Notes: a model not told the origin generated them from the sequence alone. A DNA stretch of 64,000 nt from Streptomyces fodineus (GCF_001735805.1 NZ_CP017248.1:744001-808000); one strand, 5' to 3'. Shown: positions 19,816-29,385, numbered from the stretch's first letter. Translations and numbers: made by a program.

Positions 19816-21293
19816 CGGCCGCCCCTGGGCAGGAAGTAGTACAGCCGTTGCCCGTCAAGCGGTTCGGACGGCCAGTCGCGGGCGTATCCCGGCGGCCGGG
19901 AGCCGTCCGGCACCAGCGCGGCGACCGGCATCCGGCGGGCGGTTGCGGTGATGGCGTGCTCGGTGCTGCCGGCGTCGTGCCCGGACGTCGTGGCCGAGGC
20001 GCAGCCGGTGTAGAACGCGACGGGGACGGCCGCGTTCCCGGTGAGCAGGCAGGGCGGGCGCACGCCGAGCCGGTGCAGGGCTGCTGCGGTGCGGGACCAG
20101 CCGCGGCGGTCTTCGGTGGTGTTGGAGACCGTGTTCTCCAGGACGGCCAGCTGCACCGCGAGATGAGCGGCGAGTCCGAGGCAGAGCAGGGGCGCGACGA
20201 CCGGGCGCCAGGGCCGGCGCGGGGCCGTGACCAGGTACGCCAGCGCGTCGGCGACCGGGAGTGCCAGCAGGGCGTAGGCCGGCAGCAGGAAGCGCGGGGC
20301 GGCGTAGCCGATCAGGAACAGGTACGGGAAGGCGGCGGCCACCGCGCAGGCGAACGGCACCAGCGTGGCCGTCGTACGCCGGGCGCGGACGGCGACGACG
20401 AGGCCGAGCACGGCGAGCAGGGGCAGGACGAACCACCAGACGGTGACCACCGGATGGGGCACATCGCCGGTGCACGGGCGGCACAGCGCCCGGCCGCCGA
20501 GGCTGCGCAGCTGGTCGACGACGGCGAGGTGCCGGCCGAGGCCGCCCTGGATCGCCGAGGCCTCGGACAGCCGGTGCACCAGGCCGCCGTAGCCGACGTA
20601 CGCCTCGATCACCCACTGCGCGGCGCCGGCCGCGAGCCCGGCGAGCAGCACCGTGAGGGCCCGCCAGTGATGGCGCGCGAGCCCGAGGGCGAGGAGCGGC
20701 AGCACCGCCCAGACGGCGTCCATGGGCCGCATCGAGGCCATGAGCACCCCGCTCGCCGCCAGGCCCCACAGGGCGCCCCGGTCGGCTCGGGCGCGCAGGA
20801 AGCAGCCGGCGGCGGCCAGGGCGCCGACGGCGACCCAGTAGTTGGGCATGGCCTGCGGGCCGTAGAACAGGGTGACCCACAGGGAGGCGAAGAGGGCGCC
20901 GGCGAGGGCGAGCACGCGCACCGGGAACAGGCCCCGCCAGGCGCGCAGGGCCAGGTACAGGGCGAGGCCGGACAGCAGCGCGAGGTAGATCCGCAGCAGC
21001 GCCGTGGAGGTGGACCAGGAGGCGACGGGCGCGACGAGCAGGGAGACGCCCCAGGCACGCGGGGCGCTGAAGAAGGCGGCGGGAGCCTGCGGGCTGACCT
21101 GGCTGACGTACACCGTCTCGTCCCAGCCGAGGCCCATGCCGGGCCGGACGAGGAGGAGTTGGGCGAGGGTGAAGACGGCGGCTACGGCCGCGAGCGGTGC
21201 CATGGTACGGACCGGACGGGTGCCGCCGGGCGTGCGAAGCGGGCGCGAGCGCCGGATTCCGGCGAATGTGGCATGCGCGCTGCCGGCCATCAT
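19812..21293 (-). CDS. GT-C-type membrane glycosyltransferase-like protein
   Basis: A protein of about 493 residues with ten or more membrane helices. The first luminal loop has GLGWDETVYVSQV, the acidic D-E motif expected for lipid-linked-sugar GT-C transferases of the PMT/ArnT fold. A soluble C-terminal domain ends the protein. Tandem ATG codons at 21293 and 21290 follow an AGAGGGG sequence; upstream in-frame codons would run through the palindrome at 21332. It starts a two-gene unit with the UPF0104-type gene and is divergent from the blaI-like gene. Confidence 0.82.
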   Translation of the reverse strand: MMAGSAHATFAGIRRSRPLRTPGGTRPVRTMAPLAAVAAVFTLAQLLLVRPGMGLGWDETVYVSQVSPQAPAAFFSAPRAWGVSLLVAPVASWSTSTALLRIYLALLSGLALYLALRAWRGLFPVRVLALAGALFASLWVTLFYGPQAMPNYWVAVGALAAAGCFLRARADRGALWGLAASGVLMASMRPMDAVWAVLPLLALGLARHHWRALTVLLAGLAAGAAQWVIEAYVGYGGLVHRLSEASAIQGGLGRHLAVVDQLRSLGGRALCRPCTGDVPHPVVTVWWFVLPLLAVLGLVVAVRARRTTATLVPFACAVAAAFPYLFLIGYAAPRFLLPAYALLALPVADALAYLVTAPRRPWRPVVAPLLCLGLAAHLAVQLAVLENTVSNTTEDRRGWSRTAAALHRLGVRPPCLLTGNAAVPVAFYTGCASATTSGHDAGSTEHAITATARRMPVAALVPDGSRPPGYARDWPSEPLDGQRLYYFLPRGGR

Positions 21294-21331
21294 CACCCCT
21301 CTGCCCCCGTGGACATGCGGGGCCCTTGCAA

Positions 21332-21348
21332 CCCTACAACCTGTAGGG
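21332..21348. promoter_or_regulatory. perfect palindrome CCCTACAACCTGTAGGG, BlaI operator candidate
   Basis: A 7-3-7 perfect inverted repeat with TACA/TGTA cores, lying 39 bases upstream of the glycosyltransferase start and 110 bases upstream of the blaI-like start. BlaI/MecI proteins bind TACA/TGTA dyads and usually regulate their own gene, so this is the natural autoregulatory site and could control both divergent units. Confidence 0.65.
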
Positions 21349-21457
21349 CCTTGGACGGGAGTCGGGGAAAACACCGTCAAACTATCCTGAATCCCTGCCC
21401 GGTGCGGAGCGGACGGGGCCATCCGGCCGATGGCACTACGCGCTGTAAGGTTGGGGC

Positions 21458-21841
21458 ATGGCTGGCACAGGGTCCCGCGCCGGGGCGGAGCGGCGCAGCG
21501 CCGGTGCGCTGGAGAGCGAGGTACTGGCCGCCCTCTGGGCCACCGAGCGGCCGCTGACCCCGGCGGAGATCCAGGCCGAGGTCGACGGCGCCCTCGCCTA
21601 CAACACGGTGCACACCATCCTCAAGCGCCTCTACGACAAGGGGCTGGTGCTGCGGGACGCCGACGGGCGGCGCGGCGCGTACCGGCCGGCGAAGAACGCG
21701 GCCGAGCTGACCGCCGAGGCCATGCACGAGGCCCTGGACCGGGGCCCGGACCCGATCGCCGCGCTCCAGCAGTTCGTGACGGGGCTGAGCCCCGAGGAGG
21801 AGCGGGCGCTGCGCGAGCTGCTGGCCGGAGGCGGCGCATGA
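21458..21841 (+). CDS. BlaI/MecI-family transcriptional repressor
   Basis: A 127-residue winged-helix repressor. It begins with basic residues, then the helix-turn-helix (LESEVLAALWATERPLTPAE through LAYNTVHTILKRLYDKGLVL), followed by a dimerisation helix region. Repressors of this family are inactivated by proteolysis triggered by an M56 membrane sensor, and such a gene follows with a four-base overlap. A GTAAGGTTGGGG stretch precedes the ATG. The palindrome at 21332 is its probable operator. Confidence 0.93.
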   Translation: MAGTGSRAGAERRSAGALESEVLAALWATERPLTPAEIQAEVDGALAYNTVHTILKRLYDKGLVLRDADGRRGAYRPAKNAAELTAEAMHEALDRGPDPIAALQQFVTGLSPEEERALRELLAGGGA

Positions 21842-22731
21842 GGTTCGACGTGTACAGCCCGCCGGTGCTGTCCCTGCTGCTGTCCCTGGTGGGGCCGGTG
21901 ATCGCCCGGCGGGTCGCTCCGGCGCTCGCCGCGCGCGTGCTGACCTCGGCCGCTGTGCTGACCGCCGCGGCCACGACCTGGTCGCTGGTCCTGCTGGCCA
22001 CGGCGCTGCTCGGGAACGCGCCGCCGGTGATCCGCGAGGCCCGGGAGAACGGGCATCCGGTGACGGATCCGGTGCCGGAGGTGATCGGGCTCGCCGCCTT
22101 TGTGGCGCTGCTGGCGATCGCCCTGCGGGTGTACCGGGCGGTCCGCGCGCAGCGGTGCACCCGGCGGGCCCTGCGGCGGCTGTGCGCGGGCCACCCGGCG
22201 GACACCGAGCTGATCGTCGCCGCCTCCGAGGTGCCGCAGGCCTTCGCGATCCCGGGCCGGCCGGGCCGGATCCTGGTCACCTCGGCGATGCTGAGCGCCC
22301 TCGAGCCCGCCGAGCGGCGTGTCCTGCTGGCGCACGAGCGCGCCCATCTCGCCCACCGGCACGGGCCGCTGGTCACGGCGGCCACGCTCGCGGCGGCGGC
22401 CGACCCGCTGCTCGGCCCGGTGCGTACGGCCGTCGGCTTCCTCGTGGAACGCTGGGCCGACGAGCAGGCGGCGGCCACGGTCGGGGACCGGCGGACCACC
22501 GCCCGCGCGCTGGCGCGGGCCGCGCTCACCGCCGGCCGGACCCGCACCGCCTGCGCCCTGCACTTCACCGACCGGGCCGTCACCCGGCGGATCGCGGCCC
22601 TGCAGGCCGGACCGCTGCCCGAGCTGTGGCCGGCCGCGGCGGCCGTCCTCCTCCTGGGCACCCTGCCGGCCCTGCTCGCCGCCGACGCGACGACCGACTT
22701 GCTGCGGCAGCTGTCGGGCGTGCTGAACTGA
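21838..22731 (+). CDS. M56-family (BlaR1-like) membrane metalloprotease
   Basis: A 297-residue membrane protease with the zinc motif HERAH at residues 166-170 and four predicted helices, two before and two around the catalytic domain. It lacks the C-terminal penicillin-binding sensor domain of BlaR1, which is usual for actinobacterial short versions, so the signal it senses is unknown. It is translationally coupled to the BlaI-like repressor gene and most likely controls its cleavage. The second conserved part, ERWADEQAA, supplies the third zinc ligand glutamate. Confidence 0.92.
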   Translation: MRFDVYSPPVLSLLLSLVGPVIARRVAPALAARVLTSAAVLTAAATTWSLVLLATALLGNAPPVIREARENGHPVTDPVPEVIGLAAFVALLAIALRVYRAVRAQRCTRRALRRLCAGHPADTELIVAASEVPQAFAIPGRPGRILVTSAMLSALEPAERRVLLAHERAHLAHRHGPLVTAATLAAAADPLLGPVRTAVGFLVERWADEQAAATVGDRRTTARALARAALTAGRTRTACALHFTDRAVTRRIAALQAGPLPELWPAAAAVLLLGTLPALLAADATTDLLRQLSGVLN

Positions 22732-22819
22732 GCCGTCCGCGGCACCGCCGTGGCTGGTCACGCCCACGCGGCGGTAGCCGCATGCCAAACACAGCCCCGC
22801 GTCCTTCGGGGTGCATGAC

Positions 22820-25192
22820 TCAACCCCCGCTCGGCGCGCGATGCAGCGGCTGCTCCGGAGCAGGCCGGCGGCATACCGGCGGCACCGCCCGCACCGCCGG
22901 CTCGTCCGTGCTCACGGTGAGCGGCTCGCCATGGTGGCGCAGGGTCAGCGGCGGGCCGGCCAGCAGCGCGTACGTGGCCTTGTCGGCGCCGATGTCCACG
23001 CGCAGTCGCCGGCCGCGGAACTCGACGTTGAAGGCGAGCCGGCCCAGCCGCTCGGGCAGGCGCGGCGCGAACCGCAGCCGCTCGCCGTCCCGGCGCATCC
23101 CGCCGAAGCCCGCCACCAGGGCCATCCACGTACCGGCCAGCGAGGCGATGTGCAGCCCGTCGCGGGTGTTGTGCTCCAGGTCCTGCAGATCCATCAGGGC
23201 CGCCTCGGTGGTGTAGGCGTAGGCGAGGTCCAGATGGCCCGTCTGGGCGGCGATGACGGCCTGGCAGCACGCCGACAGGGAGGAGTCCCGGACGGTCAGC
23301 GGCTCGTAGTAGGCGAAGTTCCGGGCGACCTGCTCCGCGCCGTCGGCGCCCTCGTCGTCGTACCCCTTCGCGAAGAAGTCGCCGCAGGTGTACATGGCCA
23401 GCACCAGGTCGGCCTGCTTGACGACCTGCTTGCGGTAGAGGTCGAAGTAGGGGAAGTGCAGCAGCAGCGGGTACTGGTCGGGGCGGGTGCCGGTGAAGTC
23501 CCAGCGCTGGTAGCGGGTGAACCCGGCGTGCTGTTCGTGGACGCGGAGTTCGTGGTTGTAGGGGATGTGCATGGCCTCTGCGGCGTCCCGCCAGGCCGCG
23601 CTCTCCTCCTCGTCCACACCGAGGCGGGCCGCCTCGCGCGGATGGCGTTCGGTGGCTTCGGCGGCGGCGAGCAGGTTCTGCCGGGCCATGAGGTTGGTGT
23701 ACGTGTTGTCGTCGGCGACCGCGCTGTACTCGTCGGGTCCGGTGACGCCGTCGATGTGGAAGACGCCGTGCGCGTCGTGGTGGCCCAGCGAGCGCCACAG
23801 CCGGGCCGTCTCCACCAGCAGTTCCACGCCGGCCTCGCGCTCGAACGCGGTGTCGCCGGTGGCCTCGACGTAGCGGATCACGGCGTCCGCTATGCCGGCG
23901 TTCACATGGAAGGCGGCGGTGCCGGCCGGCCAGTACGCCGAACCCTCCGGGCCCGCGATGGTCCGCCAGGGGAACGCGGCCCCGCCGAGCCCCAGTTGGG
24001 CGGCGCGCTCACGGGCCTCGTCGAGGGTGTTGTACCGCCAGCGCAGCGCCTCGGCGACGGCCGCGGGGGCGGTGTGGGTGAGCACGGGCAGGACGAACAT
24101 CTCGGTGTCCCAGAAGGCGTGCCCGTCGTAGCCGGAGCCGGTCAGGCCCTTCGCCGGAATGGCACGCTGCTCGGCGCGGCTGCCGGCCTGCAGCACATGG
24201 AAGAGGGCGAAGCGGACCGCCTGCTGGACCTCCTCGTCGCCGTCCACCTCGACGTCCGCACGGGCCCAGAAGTCGTCCAGGCAGCTCCGCTGCTCCGCCA
24301 GCAGGCCCGGCCAGCCGTCGTGCGCGGCGGCGGCGAGCGCGGCGTCGACCTGGTCGGCCATCGCGGGCAGCGAGCGGGCGCCGGACCAGCCGTGGGCGAC
24401 CAGTTTCTCCACCCGCAGCGTCTGTCCCGGCTCCAGTACGGAGGTGACCGTCAGCCGGGCCACGTCGCTGCCGCTCTCGCTGCGTGTGGTGGTGCGCTCG
24501 GGGCCGCTGACGGCGTGGTCGGCGGCCACGGCGACCCTCAGGCCGCTGCGCCGGGTGCGGTGCACGAGCCGCAGCCTGCTGCCGGAGGCGAAGTGGTCCT
24601 CCTGCTCCAGCGGCGACTGCAGCGCCATGGCGGCGCGCGGGTCGCCGTTCGGCTCGGGCAGGCTCTCGTTGGCGACCAGCTCGGACTGGATCACCACCCG
24701 GCTGCGGCAGCCGACCGCCTCCACCTCGTACGCCACCGCGGCCACCGCGCGCTGGGTCAGCGACACCAGCCGGGTCGAGCGCACCCGGACCGTGGAGCCC
24801 GCCGGGGAGGTCCACTCGCAGGTCCGCTCCAGCACGCCGCGGCGCAGGTCCAGGACCCGCTCGTGCGAGAGGAGCCGCCCGTAGCGCAGGTCGAACGGCT
24901 CGTCGTCCACCAGCAGCCGCAGGATCTTGCCGTTGGTGACGTTGATGACCGTCTGGCCCGACTCCGGGTAGCCGTAGCCGGCCTCCGCGTACGGCAGCGG
25001 GTGCACCTCGTGCACACCGTTGAGGTAGCTGCCGGGCAGGCCGTGCGGTTCGCCCTCGTCGAGGTTGCCGCGCCAGCCGACATGCCCGTTGGACAGGGCG
25101 AACACCGACTCGCTCTGGGCGAGCACGCCGAGGTCCAGGGCGGTCTCCCGCACGGCCCACGGCTCCACGCTGTACGACCGGTCGGTGATCAC
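22820..25192 (-). CDS. glycoside hydrolase family 65 disaccharide phosphorylase
   Basis: A 790-residue GH65 enzyme that probably splits an alpha-glucosidic disaccharide (maltose, trehalose or kojibiose type) with phosphate to give beta-glucose 1-phosphate. The N-terminal super-sandwich (1-270) is followed by the alpha/alpha barrel. GYDGHAFWDTEMFVLP marks substrate binding, and the glutamate in DGVTGPDEYS is the catalytic acid. No signal peptide. The next upstream gene encodes a beta-phosphoglucomutase that would use the product, and the two overlap by four bases, which strongly supports phosphorolysis rather than hydrolysis. The last 30 residues are Arg/Pro rich. Confidence 0.93.
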   Translation of the reverse strand: MITDRSYSVEPWAVRETALDLGVLAQSESVFALSNGHVGWRGNLDEGEPHGLPGSYLNGVHEVHPLPYAEAGYGYPESGQTVINVTNGKILRLLVDDEPFDLRYGRLLSHERVLDLRRGVLERTCEWTSPAGSTVRVRSTRLVSLTQRAVAAVAYEVEAVGCRSRVVIQSELVANESLPEPNGDPRAAMALQSPLEQEDHFASGSRLRLVHRTRRSGLRVAVAADHAVSGPERTTTRSESGSDVARLTVTSVLEPGQTLRVEKLVAHGWSGARSLPAMADQVDAALAAAAHDGWPGLLAEQRSCLDDFWARADVEVDGDEEVQQAVRFALFHVLQAGSRAEQRAIPAKGLTGSGYDGHAFWDTEMFVLPVLTHTAPAAVAEALRWRYNTLDEARERAAQLGLGGAAFPWRTIAGPEGSAYWPAGTAAFHVNAGIADAVIRYVEATGDTAFEREAGVELLVETARLWRSLGHHDAHGVFHIDGVTGPDEYSAVADDNTYTNLMARQNLLAAAEATERHPREAARLGVDEEESAAWRDAAEAMHIPYNHELRVHEQHAGFTRYQRWDFTGTRPDQYPLLLHFPYFDLYRKQVVKQADLVLAMYTCGDFFAKGYDDEGADGAEQVARNFAYYEPLTVRDSSLSACCQAVIAAQTGHLDLAYAYTTEAALMDLQDLEHNTRDGLHIASLAGTWMALVAGFGGMRRDGERLRFAPRLPERLGRLAFNVEFRGRRLRVDIGADKATYALLAGPPLTLRHHGEPLTVSTDEPAVRAVPPVCRRPAPEQPLHRAPSGG

Positions 25193-25929
25193 TGCTTTCC
25201 TCCCAGCTCGGCGAGGTCCTTCACGACCGTGGTGGCGCCGTGCGCGTACAGCGCGTCGGTCTGGCCCACGCGGTCCACGCCGACGACATATCCGAAACCG
25301 CCCGCGCGGCCCGCCTCCATACCGGCCAGCGCATCCTCGAAGACGGCCGCCCGTGCCGGGGCGACGCCCAGGTCGTGGGCGGCGGCGAGGATGGTGTCGG
25401 GGTGCGGTTTACCCGGCAGGTGCCGTTCGGCGGCCACCACGCCGTCGATCCGTACGTCGAAGAAGTGCTCTGCGCCGACCGAGCGCAGCACGTCCCGGCA
25501 GTTGGCGCTGGAGGAGACGATCGCCGTGCGCAGCCCCTCGGCGCGGACGGCCTCCAGATAGCGCAGGGTGCCCTCGTAGGCCTCCACGCCGCCGGTGCGG
25601 ATCCTCTCCAGCAGCAGGACGTTCTTGCGGTTGCCGAGGCCGTGCACGGTTCGTGCCTGCGGTGGGTCCTCCGGGGTGCCCTCGGGCAGGTGGATGCCGC
25701 GCGAGTCGAGGAAGGCGCGCACGCCGTCGGCGCGGGGGCGGCCGTCCACGTACTCGTCGTAGTCGGTGACCGCGTCGAAGGGCCGTCCCTGCTCCCCCGC
25801 GTAGTCCCGCAGGAACGCGTCGAAGGTCTCCTTCCAGGCGGCCGCGTGCACGACGGCCGTCTTGGTGACGACCCCGTCGAGATCGAACAGACAGGCCTGG
25901 ATTCCGTCGGGCAGACCGAGCTGAGTCAT
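25189..25929 (-). CDS. pgmB: beta-phosphoglucomutase (HAD superfamily)
   Basis: A 246-residue HAD phosphatase-fold enzyme converting beta-glucose 1-phosphate to glucose 6-phosphate. The nucleophile motif is FDLDGVVTKT, motif II lies in IVSSSANC, and motif IV is VFEDALAGMEAG. A helical cap follows the first motif. It is the first gene of a two-gene unit with GH65, with overlapping stop and start. The start at MTQLGLPDG is chosen because an upstream GTG has poor spacing from the GGGGA sequence. Confidence 0.9.
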   Translation of the reverse strand: MTQLGLPDGIQACLFDLDGVVTKTAVVHAAAWKETFDAFLRDYAGEQGRPFDAVTDYDEYVDGRPRADGVRAFLDSRGIHLPEGTPEDPPQARTVHGLGNRKNVLLLERIRTGGVEAYEGTLRYLEAVRAEGLRTAIVSSSANCRDVLRSVGAEHFFDVRIDGVVAAERHLPGKPHPDTILAAAHDLGVAPARAAVFEDALAGMEAGRAGGFGYVVGVDRVGQTDALYAHGATTVVKDLAELGGKQ

Positions 25930-26014
25930 ACCGAGCACTGTTCCCCATGGGGCGCCGTCCAGTGAGTGGCGCACGCCACACTATGCGCGAACTCCCGGTG
26001 ACACACTCTGCTGT

Positions 26015-26677
26015 GTGCCGCTGACCTTCGACGACCTCCTCGACCGTGCCCGTGGTCTCGTCCGGGACGGCCGGCGTGCCGTGCTGGGCATCGCGGGCAG
26101 TCCCGGTGCGGGCAAGACCACCCTCGCCGAGCATCTGGTGCGCGCCCTGAACGCCGACGGGCCGCCCTGGGCCGCACAGGTGCCGATGGACGGCTTCCAT
26201 CTCGCCGACGCCGAGCTGGACCGGCTCGGCCGCCGCGACCGAAAGGGCGCACCGGACACCTTCGACGCGGCCGGGTACGCGGCGCTGCTGCGGCGGCTGC
26301 GCGAGGACACCGACGAGGTGGTGTACGCGCCGGGGTTCGAGCGCGTGCTGGAGCAGCCGATCGCGGGCGCGATCCCGGTGCCGCCCGCCGCCCGGCTGGT
26401 GGTGACCGAGGGCAACTACCTTCTGTTGACGGAGGGTTCGTGGGCGTGGGTGCGGCCGTGCCTGGACGAGGTGTGGTTCTGCGAGATGGACGAGGACGAG
26501 CGGATCCGCCGGCTGGTCGCCCGGCACGAGGAGTTCGGCAAGGACCACGAGACGGCCGTGGCCTGGGTCCTGGACACGGATCAGCGCAACGCCGACCTGG
26601 TGGCGACGACGCGGGACAGGGCGGACCTGGTGGTACCGGTCGGCGCCCGGCCGGCGCCGGTGCTCCCCGAGCGCTGA
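26015..26677 (+). CDS. P-loop nucleoside/sugar kinase-like protein
   Basis: A 220-residue kinase of the uridine kinase/pantothenate kinase-like P-loop group, often annotated as nucleoside/nucleotide kinase. The Walker A motif is GIAGSPGAGKTT (about 25-36), followed by PMDGFHLAD and, later, VVTEGNYLLL (Walker B-like) and DEDERIRRLVARH. The start is a GTG without a clear ribosome-binding site. It is divergent from pgmB by 85 bases and may phosphorylate a sugar or nucleoside. The substrate is unknown. Confidence 0.85.
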   Translation: MPLTFDDLLDRARGLVRDGRRAVLGIAGSPGAGKTTLAEHLVRALNADGPPWAAQVPMDGFHLADAELDRLGRRDRKGAPDTFDAAGYAALLRRLREDTDEVVYAPGFERVLEQPIAGAIPVPPAARLVVTEGNYLLLTEGSWAWVRPCLDEVWFCEMDEDERIRRLVARHEEFGKDHETAVAWVLDTDQRNADLVATTRDRADLVVPVGARPAPVLPER

Positions 26678-26683
26678 CGACAC

Positions 26684-28513
26684 TCAGCGGCGGAGGGTGA
26701 GGGTTGGCTCCCCGCGGCTGTCGCCCGCGACCGCGCCGACGACCGCCGTGAACGCCTCCGTACGTACGACGAGTCCGTCCCCGCCCTCCTCGCATACCGG
26801 CCCGAACGCCCCTCCCGGCCCGTACCGCACCGCGAACACGTGCAGTCCCTCCGGCGCGCCCGGCGCCGGCCCGGCCTCCAGGGCGCTGGAGGAGACGAGG
26901 TGCCGCCAGCCCTCGTCAGGGTTACCGTACCCGCGCGGATCGGCGGCGAGCGCGAACGCCGCCTGTTCCTGGGTGAGTTCGGCGCGGGCGTCGAAGTGGT
27001 CGGGGCCGGTGTCCGCGGGGTGGGTCAGGCGCAGGCCGCCCGCCGAGGCGACCTCGCCCTCGGCGCTGCGGCGCACCCGGTCGCCGTCGTCGGCGGCGTA
27101 CGGCAGCCCGGACAGCAGGTACGGCGCACCGTCGAGCCGTTCGACGGCGACCGTCACCCACAGGCGCGTGCCGTCGGTGACGTACAGCGAGCGCACATGG
27201 CGCAGGACGTGGTCCCGGCCGACGACCGGCTGGGTGACCAACTTCGCCGCGAGCCCGTCGGCGCGGACGTCCCGGACGCGGACCTCGCCCATCGGGCGGC
27301 ACAGCAGGAAACCGTCCGCGACCGGGCCGAACCCGTGCCGGCGGCGCACGGCAGCGGGCAGGTAGTAGGTGCCGGCCGCCTCGATCAGGGAGGGGGTCAT
27401 CCGGCTGTCGAAGGCCACCGAGACCGACCCGAGGCGCAGCTGATGCCGGACGGGTACGGCCGACGGGGTGCGGTGCCAGCGGGTGGTGTCCTGGATCTGC
27501 CAGACCAGCATGAAGGCGAAGTGCCCGTCGATCCCGCCGTCCCGCTGGACCGCGTGCCGGCCCCACCGGGTGTCGCCCCGGTAGCGGCCCAGGTCGGAGC
27601 CGATGCGCGCGCTGAAGTAGCGCAGACCCAGCACGGATTCGAAGCCGGAGTGCTGTTCGCTGTAGCGGGGACCGCCGATGTCGTAGCCGCCGGAGGTCAG
27701 GCGGGCGTCGATGTAGCGGGCGAGGGTGTCGCCGTCCTCGGCGAAGATCTCCGCTCCGCTCACCCGGTGGGCCTGGGCCAGGAAGGACAGGGAGATCGGG
27801 CCGTAGTTGTTGTCGTAGGCGCCGCCGTGCTCGGGCGGCAGCAGGGCGCCCCGGTCGCGGACCCGGTGGGCGCGGATCTCGTCGGTGTACAGGGCGAGGG
27901 CGCGGGCGCGGACCGGTGCGGCGTGCTCCGCGGGGAGATGACGCGCGAGCATCAGGCCGCCGACCACACAGCCGATGGCCTGGTTCCCGGCCGCCTGGGG
28001 ATTGAAGAAGGTGGCCTCGGTGAGCCGGCGCCAGTATCCGTGGGCCATCTGCCGTAGCTCGGCGCGCTGTTCGTCCTCCAGGAGGCCGTCGGCCGCGTCG
28101 AGGATGTTGACCGCCTGGAGCAGGGCCCAGACCGTGCTGGGCCAGTCGCCGACCGGATGGGCGCCGGCCTCCAGCACGTAACGGGCGTACGGCAGTCCGG
28201 AGTTGGTGATCCGGAGGTTCGGGTAGCCGGGGTTGTCCTCCGTGTAGCGGCGCTCACGCAGATGGAAGGCGAGGCTGCGGCGGACCGCCTCCGGCAGCCG
28301 GGGGTCCTTGCCGCGCTGCCAGGCGAGGGCGAGCAGGGAGGTGATGCCGAGGGAGGTGTCGCCGATGTCGTGGTGGGCGCCGGGGTGTTCGAGGCTGCCC
28401 TCGGGAGTGATGCGGGCGAGGGCCTGCTCGGTGACGTCGGCGAGGACGGCGTCGTACGCCCGCGGGGTGTCCGGCAGGTCGTGCAGCGGAGCGCGCTGGT
28501 AGGGCAGGTGCAC
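26684..28513 (-). CDS. uncharacterised protein, probable alpha/alpha-toroid polysaccharide-acting enzyme
   Basis: A 609-residue cytosolic protein without signal peptide. The N-terminal 350 residues are helical with repeated aromatic-rich segments (GDTSLGITSLLALAWQRG, GYWRRLTEATFFNPQAAGNQ, GGAYDNNYGPISLSFLAQAH), like the barrel of heparinase II, alginate lyase or GH88-type enzymes. The C-terminal 250 residues are beta-rich. The start is a GTG giving VHLPYQRAPL, with GAAGGG nine bases upstream. Stops of this gene and the kinase are six bases apart. Enzymatic activity is inferred from fold resemblance only. Confidence 0.72.
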   Translation of the reverse strand: MHLPYQRAPLHDLPDTPRAYDAVLADVTEQALARITPEGSLEHPGAHHDIGDTSLGITSLLALAWQRGKDPRLPEAVRRSLAFHLRERRYTEDNPGYPNLRITNSGLPYARYVLEAGAHPVGDWPSTVWALLQAVNILDAADGLLEDEQRAELRQMAHGYWRRLTEATFFNPQAAGNQAIGCVVGGLMLARHLPAEHAAPVRARALALYTDEIRAHRVRDRGALLPPEHGGAYDNNYGPISLSFLAQAHRVSGAEIFAEDGDTLARYIDARLTSGGYDIGGPRYSEQHSGFESVLGLRYFSARIGSDLGRYRGDTRWGRHAVQRDGGIDGHFAFMLVWQIQDTTRWHRTPSAVPVRHQLRLGSVSVAFDSRMTPSLIEAAGTYYLPAAVRRRHGFGPVADGFLLCRPMGEVRVRDVRADGLAAKLVTQPVVGRDHVLRHVRSLYVTDGTRLWVTVAVERLDGAPYLLSGLPYAADDGDRVRRSAEGEVASAGGLRLTHPADTGPDHFDARAELTQEQAAFALAADPRGYGNPDEGWRHLVSSSALEAGPAPGAPEGLHVFAVRYGPGGAFGPVCEEGGDGLVVRTEAFTAVVGAVAGDSRGEPTLTLRR

Positions 28514-28599
28514 GCTGTTCAGCCCTTCTTCGGGTGGTCGCCAGGCCTGCCGGCAGTCTCCCCTGGAAGGCCTTCCGCCAGTCTCCTGCGGCAGGAGCC

Positions 28600-29293
28600 G
28601 GTGGTTCGTTCCTGCCGTACGTGACCGCGGAACAGCGCCGCGAGGTGCTGCGCACCACCGCACTGCCCTCCGGGTATGCGCTCCTGGGCGGCTTCGAGCA
28701 GTGGGGCCGGCTGAACCTGTTCGCCGCGGCGGACGGATACGGCGCCTTCGACTCCGGCGTCAGCGTCACGCTGGTCGCGGCGGCCGGCGGGTTCTGCGGC
28801 GCCGACGCCTGGCGCAACGACATCGACGGGCGCGGCGGCCTGACCAAGCGTGGCGCCGGCGCCGTGACGCCGACCGGCCGCAACCGGTACACGGGCGGGA
28901 CGGTGCCGGCCGGGGGCACGTCGGCCGCCGGCTCCGAGGACGCCCTCGGCCACGGGGACGTGCGGGTCGTGGGCGGCAGGCTGCGGGTGACCCGGCGGCT
29001 TCGGGTGCGCGGCGGGAACGCGCAGGACGCGGGCACGCTTGAGGTCACCCTGCGCACCGGCGGCAAGGCACCGCTGACGACCGACCGGGCGGGTGGCCGT
29101 GCTCGGCGACGCGGCGGTGTTGTCGCTGCGGCTGGACACCGGGCGGCCGCCGGCCGCGGGCAGCACCCTGCCGGTCGTCGGCGTGCCCCGGTTGCGCAGC
29201 CGGTTCACCCGGATCGAGGTGAACTCCCAGGTGCTGCGGGCCGTACCCGTGTACACGGCAGAAGGTCTGCCGGTACGACTCGTGAAGCGGTGA
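28600..29293 (+). pseudogene. headless, frameshifted remnant of a PAP2/haloperoxidase-type protein with autotransporter-like repeat
   Basis: The plus strand encodes VTAEQRREVLRTTALPSGYA, then GGFEQWGRLNLFAAADGYGA and an autotransporter-associated beta-strand repeat (GGLTKRGAGAVTPTGRNRYT), as in the C-terminal half of large streptomycete PAP2/haloperoxidase-like proteins. No N-terminal catalytic part and no proper start are present. Near 29085-29095 the reading frame changes, and the true C-terminus (LDTGRPPAAGSTLPVVG ... AVPVYTAEGLPVRLVKR) continues in another frame to the stop at 29293. It is therefore truncated at the 5' end and frameshifted. The homology to full-length relatives is from memory. 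Confidence 0.75.
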
Positions 29294-29385
29294 CGCCCCG
29301 GGCGGCGGGAACGGTGCGACAGTAGGGCCATGATCGGGCCCACGACCGTTCCCGCCGCCCCTCGGCCGGTGCCACCGCGGGGCGG

